Counted from the first letter of the stretch, positions 18,580-27,025 are shown. The stretch: 64,000 nucleotides of DNA from Mycoplana rhizolycopersici (GCF_013378445.1 NZ_JABXYK010000008.1:216872-280871), one strand, 5' to 3'. Numbers and translations are program-made. Notes: generated by a model from the letters alone, not told the origin.

Positions 18580-19667
18580 CAGTAGCCGGACTTGATCTTC
18601 TCGAACTCGGCGATCATCTTCTGGCGCAGTTCGGTCGGCAGCGGCGACTGGAACAGCGTGTCCTTGACGAACTCGTCGATGTCGCCATAGCCCTTCTGGT
18701 CCAGCAGCGCCGCATCGACCGCGGCCATCCCCTTGGCGTTCGAATGCCCATAACCCCAGGATTCGACCATGTAGTTGGCGACGGGCGGATCGGTCAGCGC
18801 GTTCAGATAGTCGTATGCCTTGTCTTCGCTACCCTCGCCGCCCTTGAGCCTGACGTAGCCGCAGACCCAGGTCGACAGTCCCTCGCCCGTGTCGCGCTTC
18901 ATGTCGACGGGCACGCCGTCTGCCTGCAGCGTAACGGAGGTTTCGTTCCAGGCCCAGGCGAGGTCCACTTCGCCGCTCGCCATCGCCTGGCTCAGCTCGG
19001 TGTTGTCGGTCCAGTAGAGGCGAATGTTCTGGTGGACCTGGCGAAGGAAGTCCGACGCCTCCTTGAATTGCTCATCCGTCATCTGCGACCAGTCCTTCAG
19101 CCCGATCGCAAGGCTCGCCAGCGCATAGGCATCGTCGACATTGTCGCCGATCGAGACCCGATCCTTGAACTTCGGATCGGCGAAAGCCTTGAGCGATGCC
19201 ACCTCCTCCGGCTTCACCGTGTCGGTGCGGTAGGTCAGCACGGTGTTTCCCCACTCGAACGGAATGAGCCAAGCGGTGCCGTCCTCCGATGTCATCAGGC
19301 CCTTCATCGCCTTGAACCCCGGAAGCACGTCGTTCCAGTTGTGAAGCTTCGACGTATCGAGCGGCTCCAGCAATCCCGCCTCCCGCCACTTCTCCACGCT
19401 CTGCGCACAGGGATGGGCGACATCGGCCTTGAAGCCGGCGCGCAGTTTCTGGAAGGCCTCCTCCTCGTCGCCGAAGAAGCTGAAGTCCGGCGGCGTCTCG
19501 TGTTTTTCCATAAAGGCGGGGAAGAAAGCCGGATCCTCGTAGCCGGACCAGTCGAAGACGGTGAGCCCGTCTCCGGCCTGTGCAGGCAGGGCGGTGGAGA
19601 CCGAAAGTGCAGCGGCGAAAGCGGCAACGAGAAATTTGCCCGTCCTGTAGCTGATGCTCATGCTCAT
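18579..19667 (-). CDS. ABC transporter substrate-binding protein, PotD-like
   Basis: A 362-aa periplasmic protein with a signal peptide (KFLVAAFAAALSVSTALPAQAG). The extracellular solute-binding fold of the PotD/PotF group includes VFDWSGYEDP near the mature N-terminus and a VDLAWAWNET strand. It captures the substrate for the PotABC-like importer at 14385-17235, although it is transcribed in the opposite operon. Aromatic residues around the cleft (Trp, Tyr) would suit a cationic amine, but ligand residues cannot be assigned without modelling. It lies 18 bp downstream of the TetR gene. Confidence 0.9.
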   Translation of the reverse strand: MSMSISYRTGKFLVAAFAAALSVSTALPAQAGDGLTVFDWSGYEDPAFFPAFMEKHETPPDFSFFGDEEEAFQKLRAGFKADVAHPCAQSVEKWREAGLLEPLDTSKLHNWNDVLPGFKAMKGLMTSEDGTAWLIPFEWGNTVLTYRTDTVKPEEVASLKAFADPKFKDRVSIGDNVDDAYALASLAIGLKDWSQMTDEQFKEASDFLRQVHQNIRLYWTDNTELSQAMASGEVDLAWAWNETSVTLQADGVPVDMKRDTGEGLSTWVCGYVRLKGGEGSEDKAYDYLNALTDPPVANYMVESWGYGHSNAKGMAAVDAALLDQKGYGDIDEFVKDTLFQSPLPTELRQKMIAEFEKIKSGY

Positions 19668-19685
19668 TCCCCTTTTTGATGTTGG

Positions 19686-20390
19686 CTATTTGGGTCCCGT
19701 TCGCGCGATATGCCTCGGGAACATGGCGGTGATGGCTTCGACGGCGGCCTCGTGGGCCTTCTCGCGGGTCAGCCCGTCGCCCATCATCAGGCGCAGCCAA
19801 AGGCCTTCCAGCATGGTCGAGACGGCAAGCGCCATGGGCTCGACGACATAGTCGTAGCCGCCCTCCTCCTTGAGGCGCGCACACAGGGAGACGACGATTT
19901 CCTGATACTTGACGTCGCGGGCGCCGCAGAGCGCCTGGTAGGTCGGCCGCGACTTCGCCTCGCCCCAGAAGGCGCACCAGGCGGCAAGCTTGCGCTTGGT
20001 GCAGATGCGGCGGTCGAAATCGGCCGCAACCAGCGCCCACAATTGGTCAGCCGGCCGCTCGCCCGCCTTTTCCAATGCGGAGTACCAGTGATTGGCATAT
20101 TCGTCGGCCATGAACTGCAGCGTGGCAACGAGCAGCTTTTCCTTGCTCTCGAAGTGGAAGTTGACGATGCCGCGCGAAAGCCCGGCACCGTCTGCGACGT
20201 CGGCAAGCGTGGTGTCGGCATAGCCGCGCCTGGCAAGCGAATCGATCGTCGCCTCGATCAGTTGCAGCCGCCGCGTTTCCTTGGATGCCTTGCGGCCCTT
20301 CTTTTCGACTTCCGTCACGTCCTTCTGCGCCGCACCTGCCCGCATCTTCACCGCCGTTCTCATTTTGGGATTTCGCAGCGCCTCGTTCAC
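19686..20390 (-). CDS. TetR-family repressor, BetI-like
   Basis: A 234-aa regulator. The N-terminal helix-turn-helix (TTLADVADGAGLSRGIVNFHFESKEKLL) is followed by a BetI-type C-terminal domain with KLAAWCAFWGEAKSRPTYQ. BetI is the choline-responsive repressor of glycine betaine synthesis, so a quaternary or methylated amine inducer is plausible. The GTG at 20390 is chosen: it overlaps the methyltransferase stop as GTGA and has GGAGG seven bases upstream. The frame extends further but without a ribosome site. It is the best candidate to bind the three palindromes at 11322, 14173 and 21280, which include the promoter of its own operon, implying autoregulation. Confidence 0.85.
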   Translation of the reverse strand: MNEALRNPKMRTAVKMRAGAAQKDVTEVEKKGRKASKETRRLQLIEATIDSLARRGYADTTLADVADGAGLSRGIVNFHFESKEKLLVATLQFMADEYANHWYSALEKAGERPADQLWALVAADFDRRICTKRKLAAWCAFWGEAKSRPTYQALCGARDVKYQEIVVSLCARLKEEGGYDYVVEPMALAVSTMLEGLWLRLMMGDGLTREKAHEAAVEAITAMFPRHIARTGPK

Positions 20391-21202
20391 GGATGGCCTC
20401 CGCCCGGCTTGCTGCCGCGCAGATGAGTGGGGCAATGCTCGCCGGTGTCAAGCACCTTCTGCATGGCGCCCCAGGTGCGGATGTTCTTTGCCACGTATTC
20501 CTCGCCGACGGCGGCCACGGCCTGCGCATGCAGCGGCCCCGACAGCCGCTCGAGCTCGCCGCGGGCGACCTCCCGATACCAGGCATTGCGGTTTTCCGCC
20601 GATACGTCGACGAAGCCCGCTGCCGTCATCGCCTGCAGATAGCGCTGCGGCGAGGCCATGCCGAAGCGCAACCCCTCGGCGGCGATGTAGTCCTGCATCT
20701 CGCTCGACGGCTCGCCGTCATGCGCGATCAGCCAGTCGGACGCGGCCAGCCGCCCGCCCGGCTTGAGCACCCGGAACAGTTCGGAAAACAGCCACTCCTT
20801 GTCGTCCACATGGATCATCGCGTCCTTGGAGAAGACGAGGTCGAACTCGTCGTCGTCGAAGGGCAGCGTTCCCGGCGGCGTGGCGATGAAGCGCACCTGC
20901 GCCGTCAACCCCTCGCGCACGGCGGCCAGCCGCGCCCGGTCGATCACCGGCTGCTCGACGTCGTAGCCGACCACTTCGGCAGGGTTGTACTTCTTGGCGA
21001 TATGCAGGGTGATGCCGCCGGCTCCGCAGCCGAAGTCGAGCACCGACTTGCCGGCAAGATCGAGCCCGGAAAGCACGCGATCGACCTCCTCCGGGCCACC
21101 GGGCGAAAGGTATCCATCTCCCCAGACCACCGCCAGAAACCGGATCGCCGTGTCGTCATATTCGGGTTCGTGCTCCGCTCCGCTCTCGCTTTCCGCCGTC
21201 AT
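20387..21202 (-). CDS. SAM-dependent methyltransferase, phosphoethanolamine-methyltransferase-like
   Basis: A 271-aa class I methyltransferase with SAM-binding motif I VLDFGCGAGGITLHIA, acidic motif II (VVGYDVEQ), post-motif LPFDDDEFDLVFSKDAMIHVDDK, and RVLKPGGRLAASDWLIAHDGEP. The wording around FSKDAMIH resembles phosphobase and sarcosine/dimethylglycine N-methyltransferases, so methyl transfer to an amine nitrogen is inferred. The ATG at 21202 has GAGGGG upstream; starts at 21277 or 21298 lie in or beside the operator and are less likely. It is first in the minus operon. A methyltransferase in a presumed demethylation island is odd; it may remake a methylated product or act in salvage. Confidence 0.8.
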   Translation of the reverse strand: MTAESESGAEHEPEYDDTAIRFLAVVWGDGYLSPGGPEEVDRVLSGLDLAGKSVLDFGCGAGGITLHIAKKYNPAEVVGYDVEQPVIDRARLAAVREGLTAQVRFIATPPGTLPFDDDEFDLVFSKDAMIHVDDKEWLFSELFRVLKPGGRLAASDWLIAHDGEPSSEMQDYIAAEGLRFGMASPQRYLQAMTAAGFVDVSAENRNAWYREVARGELERLSGPLHAQAVAAVGEEYVAKNIRTWGAMQKVLDTGEHCPTHLRGSKPGGGHP

Positions 21203-21279
21203 GCGCCCCTCGAAACCAGCCACGTCCTCTTTGCGTCTGACACGAAATTTTACCGGATTATCAGCGGATTGCAACATAC

Positions 21280-21298
21280 TTGCTGAATATTCATTCAA
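21280..21298 (-). promoter_or_regulatory. TetR-type operator (site C)
   Basis: On the minus strand this reads TTGAATGAATATTCAGCAA, differing from site A only in the two central bases. The core TGAATATTCA is a perfect palindrome. It lies in the divergent control region between the methyltransferase operon (minus) and the FAD oxidoreductase operon (plus), so one repressor could control both. Promoter hexamers nearby are not clear enough to name. Confidence 0.68.
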
Positions 21299-21357
21299 AA
21301 TATCTGGACAAGCTTTTGGCTTTGATGCAGCCTTTTGGCAACTGAGGGAGAACGAGC

Positions 21358-22977
21358 ATGCAGCGATATGACGTCCTCGTGGTGGGCGGCGGCCATAACG
21401 GCCTGGTCACCGCCTGCTACCTGCAGCGGGCCGGCCTGAAGGTCGCAGTGCTGGAGAAGAACGGCTGGGTCGGTGGCGCTGCCACCAGCCGCGAACTGAC
21501 CCCCGGCTTCCTCTATTCCAACTGTTCCTACGTCTGCTCGCTGTTCCGCCCGGAGATCATGCGCGACCTGGAGCTGCCGAAACACGGCCTGCAGGTGGTC
21601 GCCTACGAGGGCGGCGCCGTGCTGACCCGCGACGGCGACTATCTCGCCTCCTACCGCGACCACGACAGCCACCGCCGCGAATTCGCCCGCTATTCGAAAC
21701 GCGACGCCGAGGCCTACGAGCGCTACGCCCGCGACGTCACCCGCCAATGCCGCTTCATCCAGCCGCTTCTGATGCGCACCGCGCCAGATCCCTTCGGCTT
21801 CCGCCCGCGCGACATCGCCGAATTCGTCTACCTCGCGAAGAAATTCGGCGAGTTCAGCCCGAGCGAAATGGCCGAGACGCTGCGGTTCTGGACCATGTCG
21901 ATCTCCGACTTCCTCGACGAGTATTTCGAGACCGACGTGATCAAGGCCTATCTGGCGATCTCCGGCATCATCGGCACGGCACTCGGGCCGATGTCGCCCG
22001 GAACGGCCTATGTGCTCCTGCACCACTACATGGGCGAGGTCGATGGCTCGGTCGGTGCCTGGGGCTATGCCCGCGGCGGCATGGGTGCGGTCACCCAGGC
22101 GCTCGCAAGCTCCTTCCTCGCATCCGGCGGCACGATCCGCACCGATGCGGAAGTCGCCAAGATCTTCTCCCGCGGCGGCCGTACCACCGGCGTCGTTCTG
22201 GAGAGCGGCGAGGAGATCCGCGCCGGTCTCGTCGTCTCCAACGCCGACGTGAAGCGCACCTTCCTGAAGCTCGTCGACGAGGCCGATCTGCCGGAAAGCT
22301 TCGTCCACCGGGTGAAGCACTTCAAGATGCGCGGCTCGTCCGGCAAGGTGAACATCGCCCTCGACAGCCTGCCGGAGTTCCCCGCCCTGCCGAAAGGCTC
22401 ATCCTGCATCCGCGGCGACTTGCACTTCACCGACAGCATCGAGCGCATGGAACGCGCCTATGACGACTGGAAGGCCGGGCGCTGGTCGGCCGATCCCATG
22501 CTCGACACGATGATCCCGACCACGCTCGACCCGACCATGACCTCGCCCGGCAAGCATTTCATGAGCTGTTTTGTGCAATACTGCCCGCCGAAGGTGGAGG
22601 GCCGCGACTGGACCGATGCCGACCGCGCAGCCTTCGCCGAGACCGTCGTCAGCCAGATCGCCGACTATTCGCCCGGCTTCCGCGACCGCATCGTCCACAT
22701 GGAGGTGCGCACGCCGCGCGAACTCGAAGCCGAAGTCGGGCTGACCGAGGGCAACATCTTCCAGGGCGAACTGACCTTCGACCAGTTGCTGTTCAACCGC
22801 CCGGTGCCCGGCTACGCACAGTACCGCAGCCCGATCGCCGGCCTCTACATCTGCGGCTCCTCCACCCATCCCGGCGGCGGCGTCATGGGCGCGCCCGGAC
22901 GCAACGCCGCCATGGAGATCCTCCGCGACCTCAAGCGCAGCCCCGAAACGATGAGCAACGCCCATGACGTCATCTGA
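21358..22977 (+). CDS. FAD/NAD(P)-binding oxidoreductase, COG1233 (phytoene-dehydrogenase-like), copy 1
   Basis: A 539-aa flavoprotein with N-terminal dinucleotide-binding motif VLVVGGGHNGLVTACYLQRAG and VLEKNGWVGGAATSRE, a central substrate domain, and the C-terminal FAD motif YICGSSTHPGGGVMGAPGRNAA. COG1233 members catalyse desaturations, isomerisations or amine/alcohol oxidations; this branch is not characterised to my knowledge. No signal peptide. The ATG has GAGGGAGAACGAGC upstream. It overlaps the next gene, a homologous protein, by 14 bases, suggesting the two are made together and may form a heteromer. Confidence 0.85.
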   Translation: MQRYDVLVVGGGHNGLVTACYLQRAGLKVAVLEKNGWVGGAATSRELTPGFLYSNCSYVCSLFRPEIMRDLELPKHGLQVVAYEGGAVLTRDGDYLASYRDHDSHRREFARYSKRDAEAYERYARDVTRQCRFIQPLLMRTAPDPFGFRPRDIAEFVYLAKKFGEFSPSEMAETLRFWTMSISDFLDEYFETDVIKAYLAISGIIGTALGPMSPGTAYVLLHHYMGEVDGSVGAWGYARGGMGAVTQALASSFLASGGTIRTDAEVAKIFSRGGRTTGVVLESGEEIRAGLVVSNADVKRTFLKLVDEADLPESFVHRVKHFKMRGSSGKVNIALDSLPEFPALPKGSSCIRGDLHFTDSIERMERAYDDWKAGRWSADPMLDTMIPTTLDPTMTSPGKHFMSCFVQYCPPKVEGRDWTDADRAAFAETVVSQIADYSPGFRDRIVHMEVRTPRELEAEVGLTEGNIFQGELTFDQLLFNRPVPGYAQYRSPIAGLYICGSSTHPGGGVMGAPGRNAAMEILRDLKRSPETMSNAHDVI

Positions 22978-24565
22978 TGCGCCCCTGAAATCTTCGAAGA
23001 CACCCGCAAACGCCTACGACGCAATCGTCATCGGCGCCGGCCATAACGGCCTTGCCGCCGCCGCCAAGCTCGGTCGCAGCGGCCGGAAGGTGCTGGTGCT
23101 CGAGGCGGCGAACGCACCGGGGGGCGCGACCCGCGGACGCGAGTTCGCCCCGGGCTTCCGTTCCGCCGGCCTCGCCCACCTCGTCAACCGGCTTGATCCC
23201 GAGGTCGCCCGCGACCTCGGCCTGACGCTCACAGCAAAGCCCGGCCATGCCATGCCGACCGCAGTGCTCGACGGCATGAACGAGCCGGCGGTCCTGCGTG
23301 GCGCCTATGGCGAGACGATCGATGGGGTGACGCCCGAGGAGGCCGCAGCCTTTTCCCGCCTGCGCGACAAGCTGACCTTCCAGGCCGGCATCCTCAAGCG
23401 CTTCCTCCGCCGCCCGCCGCCGCAGCTCGGCGCGATCGGCATCGGCGATGTCTCGACACTCATGGCCGCCGGTATAGGCCTGATACGGAAGGGGCGCGCC
23501 GAGGGCCGCGACTTCTTGCGCATGCTGCTGATGAACGTTGCCGACGTCGCCGACGAATACCTCGACGACGGCCGGCTGAATGGGCTCCTGTCCTTCGACG
23601 CCACGCTCGGCATCCATCTGGGGCCTCGCTCGCCGACCTCGCTGCTCGGGCTCTACTATCGCCTGACCGGCGAAGTCGACGGCAGGGCCGGCGGCCAGTT
23701 TATCCCGGAGGGCGGAATGGCCGCCGTGGCACCCGCCTTCCTCAAGGCCGCCAAGGGTGCCGGCGTCACCGTTCGCTGCGGTGCGCGTGTCGGCCGCATC
23801 CTTGCCGATCGCGGCAGTACGCGCGGCGTCGTACTCACCGACGGCTCGGAACTGACCGCCCCCGTCGTCGTCTCGGCGATCCATCCGCAGGCGACCTTCC
23901 TGCATCTGGTCGATCCGGCCGAGACCGGCACCGCTTTCCTGCGCGCCATCCGCCATGTCCGCTCCGCCGGAAATGTCGCCAAGCTGGACCTGGCGCTCTC
24001 GCGCATGCCGAACTTCACCGGCCTCACCGGTCGCGACCATGCCGGCCGCATCGTTATCGTCCGTTCGATGACGCATGTGGAAGAAGCCTTCAACCCGGCC
24101 AAGTACGGCGAGTTCTCGCAGGACCCGGTGATGGAGATCGTTCTTCCGAGCCTTGCCGATGCCACGCTCGCGCCCGACGGGGCCTGCACGCTCTCGGCAC
24201 TCGTGCAATACGCTCCCTACAAGCTGCAGCAGGGCTGGGAAGCCGGCAAGCCGGCCTTCCTGAAGATCGTGCTCGACATCCTCGAGCATCACGCTCCAGG
24301 TCTCGGGCGCACGATCGTCGCGGCCGATCTCAGCACGCCGATCGACATCGAGGCCGAATACAATCTTCCCGGTGGGCACTGGCACCACGGCGAATTGCAG
24401 GCCGACCAGCTGCTGATCAACCGCCCGACGGGTGCGGCGTCGGGCTATGCGACGCCGATCGAAGGGCTCTACCTCGCCAGCGCCGGCGCGCATCCCGGCG
24501 GCGGCATTTCTGGCCTCGCCGGATGGAACGCCGCCCGCCACATCCTTGCCGGAGGCACCCGATGA
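22964..24565 (+). CDS. FAD/NAD(P)-binding oxidoreductase, COG1233 (phytoene-dehydrogenase-like), copy 2
   Basis: A 533-aa flavoprotein with the motif AIVIGAGHNGLAAAAKLGRSG and LEAANAPGGATRGREF, and at the C-terminus LYLASAGAHPGGGISGLAGWNAA. It is clearly paralogous to the gene just upstream but well diverged, so it is not a recent duplication. It starts inside the upstream gene and ends in an ATGA overlap with the GcvT-like gene, giving a tightly coupled three-gene operon. The reaction is unknown; oxidation of an amine or a desaturation that feeds the folate-linked step behind it is inferred. Confidence 0.85.
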   Translation: MTSSDAPLKSSKTPANAYDAIVIGAGHNGLAAAAKLGRSGRKVLVLEAANAPGGATRGREFAPGFRSAGLAHLVNRLDPEVARDLGLTLTAKPGHAMPTAVLDGMNEPAVLRGAYGETIDGVTPEEAAAFSRLRDKLTFQAGILKRFLRRPPPQLGAIGIGDVSTLMAAGIGLIRKGRAEGRDFLRMLLMNVADVADEYLDDGRLNGLLSFDATLGIHLGPRSPTSLLGLYYRLTGEVDGRAGGQFIPEGGMAAVAPAFLKAAKGAGVTVRCGARVGRILADRGSTRGVVLTDGSELTAPVVVSAIHPQATFLHLVDPAETGTAFLRAIRHVRSAGNVAKLDLALSRMPNFTGLTGRDHAGRIVIVRSMTHVEEAFNPAKYGEFSQDPVMEIVLPSLADATLAPDGACTLSALVQYAPYKLQQGWEAGKPAFLKIVLDILEHHAPGLGRTIVAADLSTPIDIEAEYNLPGGHWHHGELQADQLLINRPTGAASGYATPIEGLYLASAGAHPGGGISGLAGWNAARHILAGGTR

Positions 24566-25800
24566 ACGCCCTGACGAAGCCGCTGAATGCCACCGAAGCC
24601 CGCCGCACTGCCCGCAACCACATCCTCACACCCCGGCTCGAGACGCCGTTCCATCCACGGCTTGTAGCCCTCGACGAGGTCAACGACTGGTACAATTGGG
24701 CCGGCTACAAGGCGCCGCATTCGATCTTCGACGAGGAGCTGGAATATTTCGCCATCCGCTCCACCGCCGCGCTGTTCGACATCTCGCCGATGGTGAAGTA
24801 CCGCATCACCGGTTACGACGCCGAGCGCTACCTGAACCGGCTGACGCTGCGCGACGTGCGCAAGCTCGGCGTCAATCGCGTGCACTACACCGCTTGGTGC
24901 GACGACCACGGCCATGTGCTGGATGACGGCACGCTCTTCCGGCTCGGCGAGAAGGACTTCCGCCTCTGCTGCCAGGAACGTCACCTGCCCTGGCTGCTGG
25001 ACAGCGCCTTTGGCTTCGAAGTCGAGATCTTCGAGGAGACCGACGAGATCGCCGGCCTCGCCCTGCAGGGGCCGACAAGCCATGCGGTGCTGGCCGAGGC
25101 GGGCTTTGCCGGCACCGAGCGGCTGAAGCCGTTCGACATTGCAAGCTTCGCCCATGAAGGCGGGGCGGTCACGATCTCGCGCACCGGCTTCACCGGCGAC
25201 CTCGGCTACGAGCTGTTCGTCTCCCGCGCCGCGGCCGTGTCGCTGTGGGACCGGTTGTGGAATGCCGGTGCCGAGCACGGAATCCGCGCCATCGGCTACT
25301 CCGCGCTGAACCGCACCCGCATCGAGGCGGGCTTCATCGTCGCCAATGCCGATTTCGTCACCGCCGAGGCAGCCCTTCGCGCCGACCGTGTCCGGCTGCC
25401 TGACGAGATCGGCCTCGACTGGCTGGTCGACCCGGACAAGCCGAACTTCAACGGCCGCCGCGCGATCCTCGACGCTCGCCGGAATCAAACTCTGAAGCAC
25501 ATCCTGGTAGGCCTTGAAATCGAAGGCAATATTTCGGCCGAACACGCGATCGTCTACCACCGCGGCAAGCGCGAGGCCGGCCTCGTCACCGCCGCCACCT
25601 GGTCGCCGACCGCCAAGCGCAACATCGCCATCGCCAGCCTGACGCGCCCCTACGGCACGAAGTTCGTCGACGACCTGTGGGTCGAGATCTACGCGATGCG
25701 CGAGCTGAGTTACCAGAAGATGATGAAGCGCGCGAAGATCGTCCCCCGCCCATTCGTGAAGCTGGCGCGGCGGACGGTGACACCGCCGGGGCTGCGATAA
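24562..25800 (+). CDS. GcvT-like aminomethyltransferase-family protein (folate-dependent demethylase candidate)
   Basis: A 412-aa protein of the GcvT/DmdA superfamily. Family features include the N-terminal segment LYDISPMVKY-like (here ALFDISPMVKYRITG), VLDDGTLFRL with conserved Asp, ALQGPTSHAVL, and SRTGFTGDLGYELFV. These proteins bind tetrahydrofolate and accept a methyl or methylene group from an amine, sulfonium or methoxy donor. The glycine-cleavage partners GcvH and GcvP are absent here, so it is probably a substrate-specific demethylase rather than glycine-cleavage T protein. The ATG overlaps the previous stop (ATGA). It ends the plus-strand operon of the island and is followed by a MITE-like repeat. 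Confidence 0.85.
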   Translation: MNALTKPLNATEARRTARNHILTPRLETPFHPRLVALDEVNDWYNWAGYKAPHSIFDEELEYFAIRSTAALFDISPMVKYRITGYDAERYLNRLTLRDVRKLGVNRVHYTAWCDDHGHVLDDGTLFRLGEKDFRLCCQERHLPWLLDSAFGFEVEIFEETDEIAGLALQGPTSHAVLAEAGFAGTERLKPFDIASFAHEGGAVTISRTGFTGDLGYELFVSRAAAVSLWDRLWNAGAEHGIRAIGYSALNRTRIEAGFIVANADFVTAEAALRADRVRLPDEIGLDWLVDPDKPNFNGRRAILDARRNQTLKHILVGLEIEGNISAEHAIVYHRGKREAGLVTAATWSPTAKRNIAIASLTRPYGTKFVDDLWVEIYAMRELSYQKMMKRAKIVPRPFVKLARRTVTPPGLR

Positions 25801-25845
25801 GGGAATTTGCAGCGGCGTGGGATGTGAGATGCAAAGCCGATGCAG

Positions 25846-26050
25846 GCGCCCCTCATCCGCCTGCCGGCACCTTCTCCCCGCAAGCGGGGAGAAGGGCGAT
25901 TGCTGCAACGTCTCCGGCCCCTATACCGCCGGTGGCAGCAAGGACAGTCGTGGCCACTGCATTACCGGTCCGCCGGACAGAAAAAGTCAGGCGGCCACAA
26001 CGTCTCCGCTCCCTCTGCCCGCCTGCGGCGAGAGGGGCAGGGTGAGGGGC
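25846..26050. repeat. RIME/MITE-like intergenic element, copy 1
   Basis: The element is about 205 bp and is bounded by inverted ends GCCCCTCATCC and GGGTGAGGGGC. It contains strong hairpins, including CCTTCTCCCC-gcaagc-GGGGAGAAGG. A related copy lies at 35714-35862, sharing the left end, the adjoining CGCCTGCCGGCACCTTCT and the right end. This matches the style of dispersed palindromic elements of rhizobial genomes. It carries no gene; the frame that crosses it is not coding. Confidence 0.8.
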
Positions 26051-26085
26051 ATTTCAATCCACCCACCGTAAACGAGTGGACACTG

Positions 26086-26325
26086 ATGGACGAAGAAACC
26101 CTTAAGCAATGGGAACTGATCCGGACACCCGCAGGCGTCGAATGGTCGGGGCGCGCCCGCTATGCGGCGGCAATGTACTTCTATCAGAAGGGAGCAATGG
26201 CTCCCGAGGTGCTGGAGGTCTACCGCATCTGCTCGCGGCTTGATTCGGAAGATCCGCTGTCGGTGCTGAGACGCTGGAAAATCGGCGAAGACTGGATCGA
26301 AAAGGTCGAGACAACGGCCAAATGA
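26086..26325 (+). CDS. Small hypothetical protein
   Basis: A 79-aa soluble protein starting MDEETLKQWELIR. It has a Tyr-rich central helix (RYAAAMYFYQKG) and a charged end (RRWKIGEDWIEKVE). I do not recognise the family. The frame continues upstream through the repeat element, but the ATG at 26086 is the first with protein-like composition downstream of it. A GAGTGGA stretch precedes it. It lies between the island and the efflux operon and is convergent with the TetR gene at 26394. Coding is likely but not certain. Confidence 0.55.
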   Translation: MDEETLKQWELIRTPAGVEWSGRARYAAAMYFYQKGAMAPEVLEVYRICSRLDSEDPLSVLRRWKIGEDWIEKVETTAK

Positions 26326-26393
26326 CCTGTTGAGCGACCGCAGATAGCCGCCTCAAGGAAGCACGCCCGGCGGGCGCGGCGCGCCCGTCCGAT

Positions 26394-27008
26394 TTACTTC
26401 GCCGCCTGAAGGCTGCCGATCAGCCGCCGCAGCCCTTCCCGCCCTTCGCTGGCCAGATCGAACCGGCGGCCGAACAGCAGCCATTCCGAGCAGATGCCCT
26501 TCATCATCCAGCGCAGCGCCGAGGCCGCGGACTTCGGTGTCCAGCAGGTGCCGAGCTGGCCCTTTTCCGCCGCACGCGCGAATGCCGCCTCCAGCGTCCG
26601 CATATGCCCGTCGTCCACGCTCTGCTGCTTTTCGAGCACCGCAGAGAGCTCGCCGGTATAATCGCAGCGAAGCAGGATCGAAAGGATGCGCTGTCGCTGC
26701 TCGTCATTGGCCAGCGTATCCAGCCACTCCGCCGCGACCCTCTCGATCACCGTCAGAACCTCAGCGTCCTCGGATTCGAGTTCACGCGCGACCATGTCCT
26801 CCTGCGGCAGCGGCACCGACTTGTAGAGTTCCATGAACAGATCGGTCTTGTTGGCAAAATGCCAGTAGATGGCGCCGCGGGTCACGCCAGCGGCATGGGC
26901 CACATCCTCCATCGTCGCGTTGGAGACGCCCTTCTTGAAAAACACCCGTTCGGCCGCGCAGATGATCTGCTGGCGCGTCGCCTCCGCTTCGGCCTTCGTC
27001 CGTCGCAT
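26394..27008 (-). CDS. TetR-family repressor of the RND efflux operon (AcrR/TtgR-like)
   Basis: A 204-aa regulator. The helix-turn-helix is near the N-terminus (ATMEDVAHAAGVTRGAIYWHFANKTDLF), and the C-terminal ligand domain resembles AcrR/TtgR, which bind hydrophobic drugs. The ATG at 27008 follows AAGGGGAAG. The gene is the last on the same strand after the adaptor and pump genes, separated from the pump by a short gap with a strong hairpin. It is expected to repress the pump promoter near 31570. Ligand unknown. Confidence 0.88.
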   Translation of the reverse strand: MRRTKAEAEATRQQIICAAERVFFKKGVSNATMEDVAHAAGVTRGAIYWHFANKTDLFMELYKSVPLPQEDMVARELESEDAEVLTVIERVAAEWLDTLANDEQRQRILSILLRCDYTGELSAVLEKQQSVDDGHMRTLEAAFARAAEKGQLGTCWTPKSAASALRWMMKGICSEWLLFGRRFDLASEGREGLRRLIGSLQAAK

Positions 27009-27025
27009 CACACTTCCCCTTGCGG

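Noticed and set aside
22970..24541. A 523-codon open frame on the minus strand
   Set aside because: It is antisense to the second COG1233 flavoprotein and has no recognisable protein features.
24562..25800. Annotation as the glycine-cleavage T protein gcvT
   Set aside because: No gcvH or gcvP is present, the length and context differ, and the gene is coupled to flavoproteins of the amine island.
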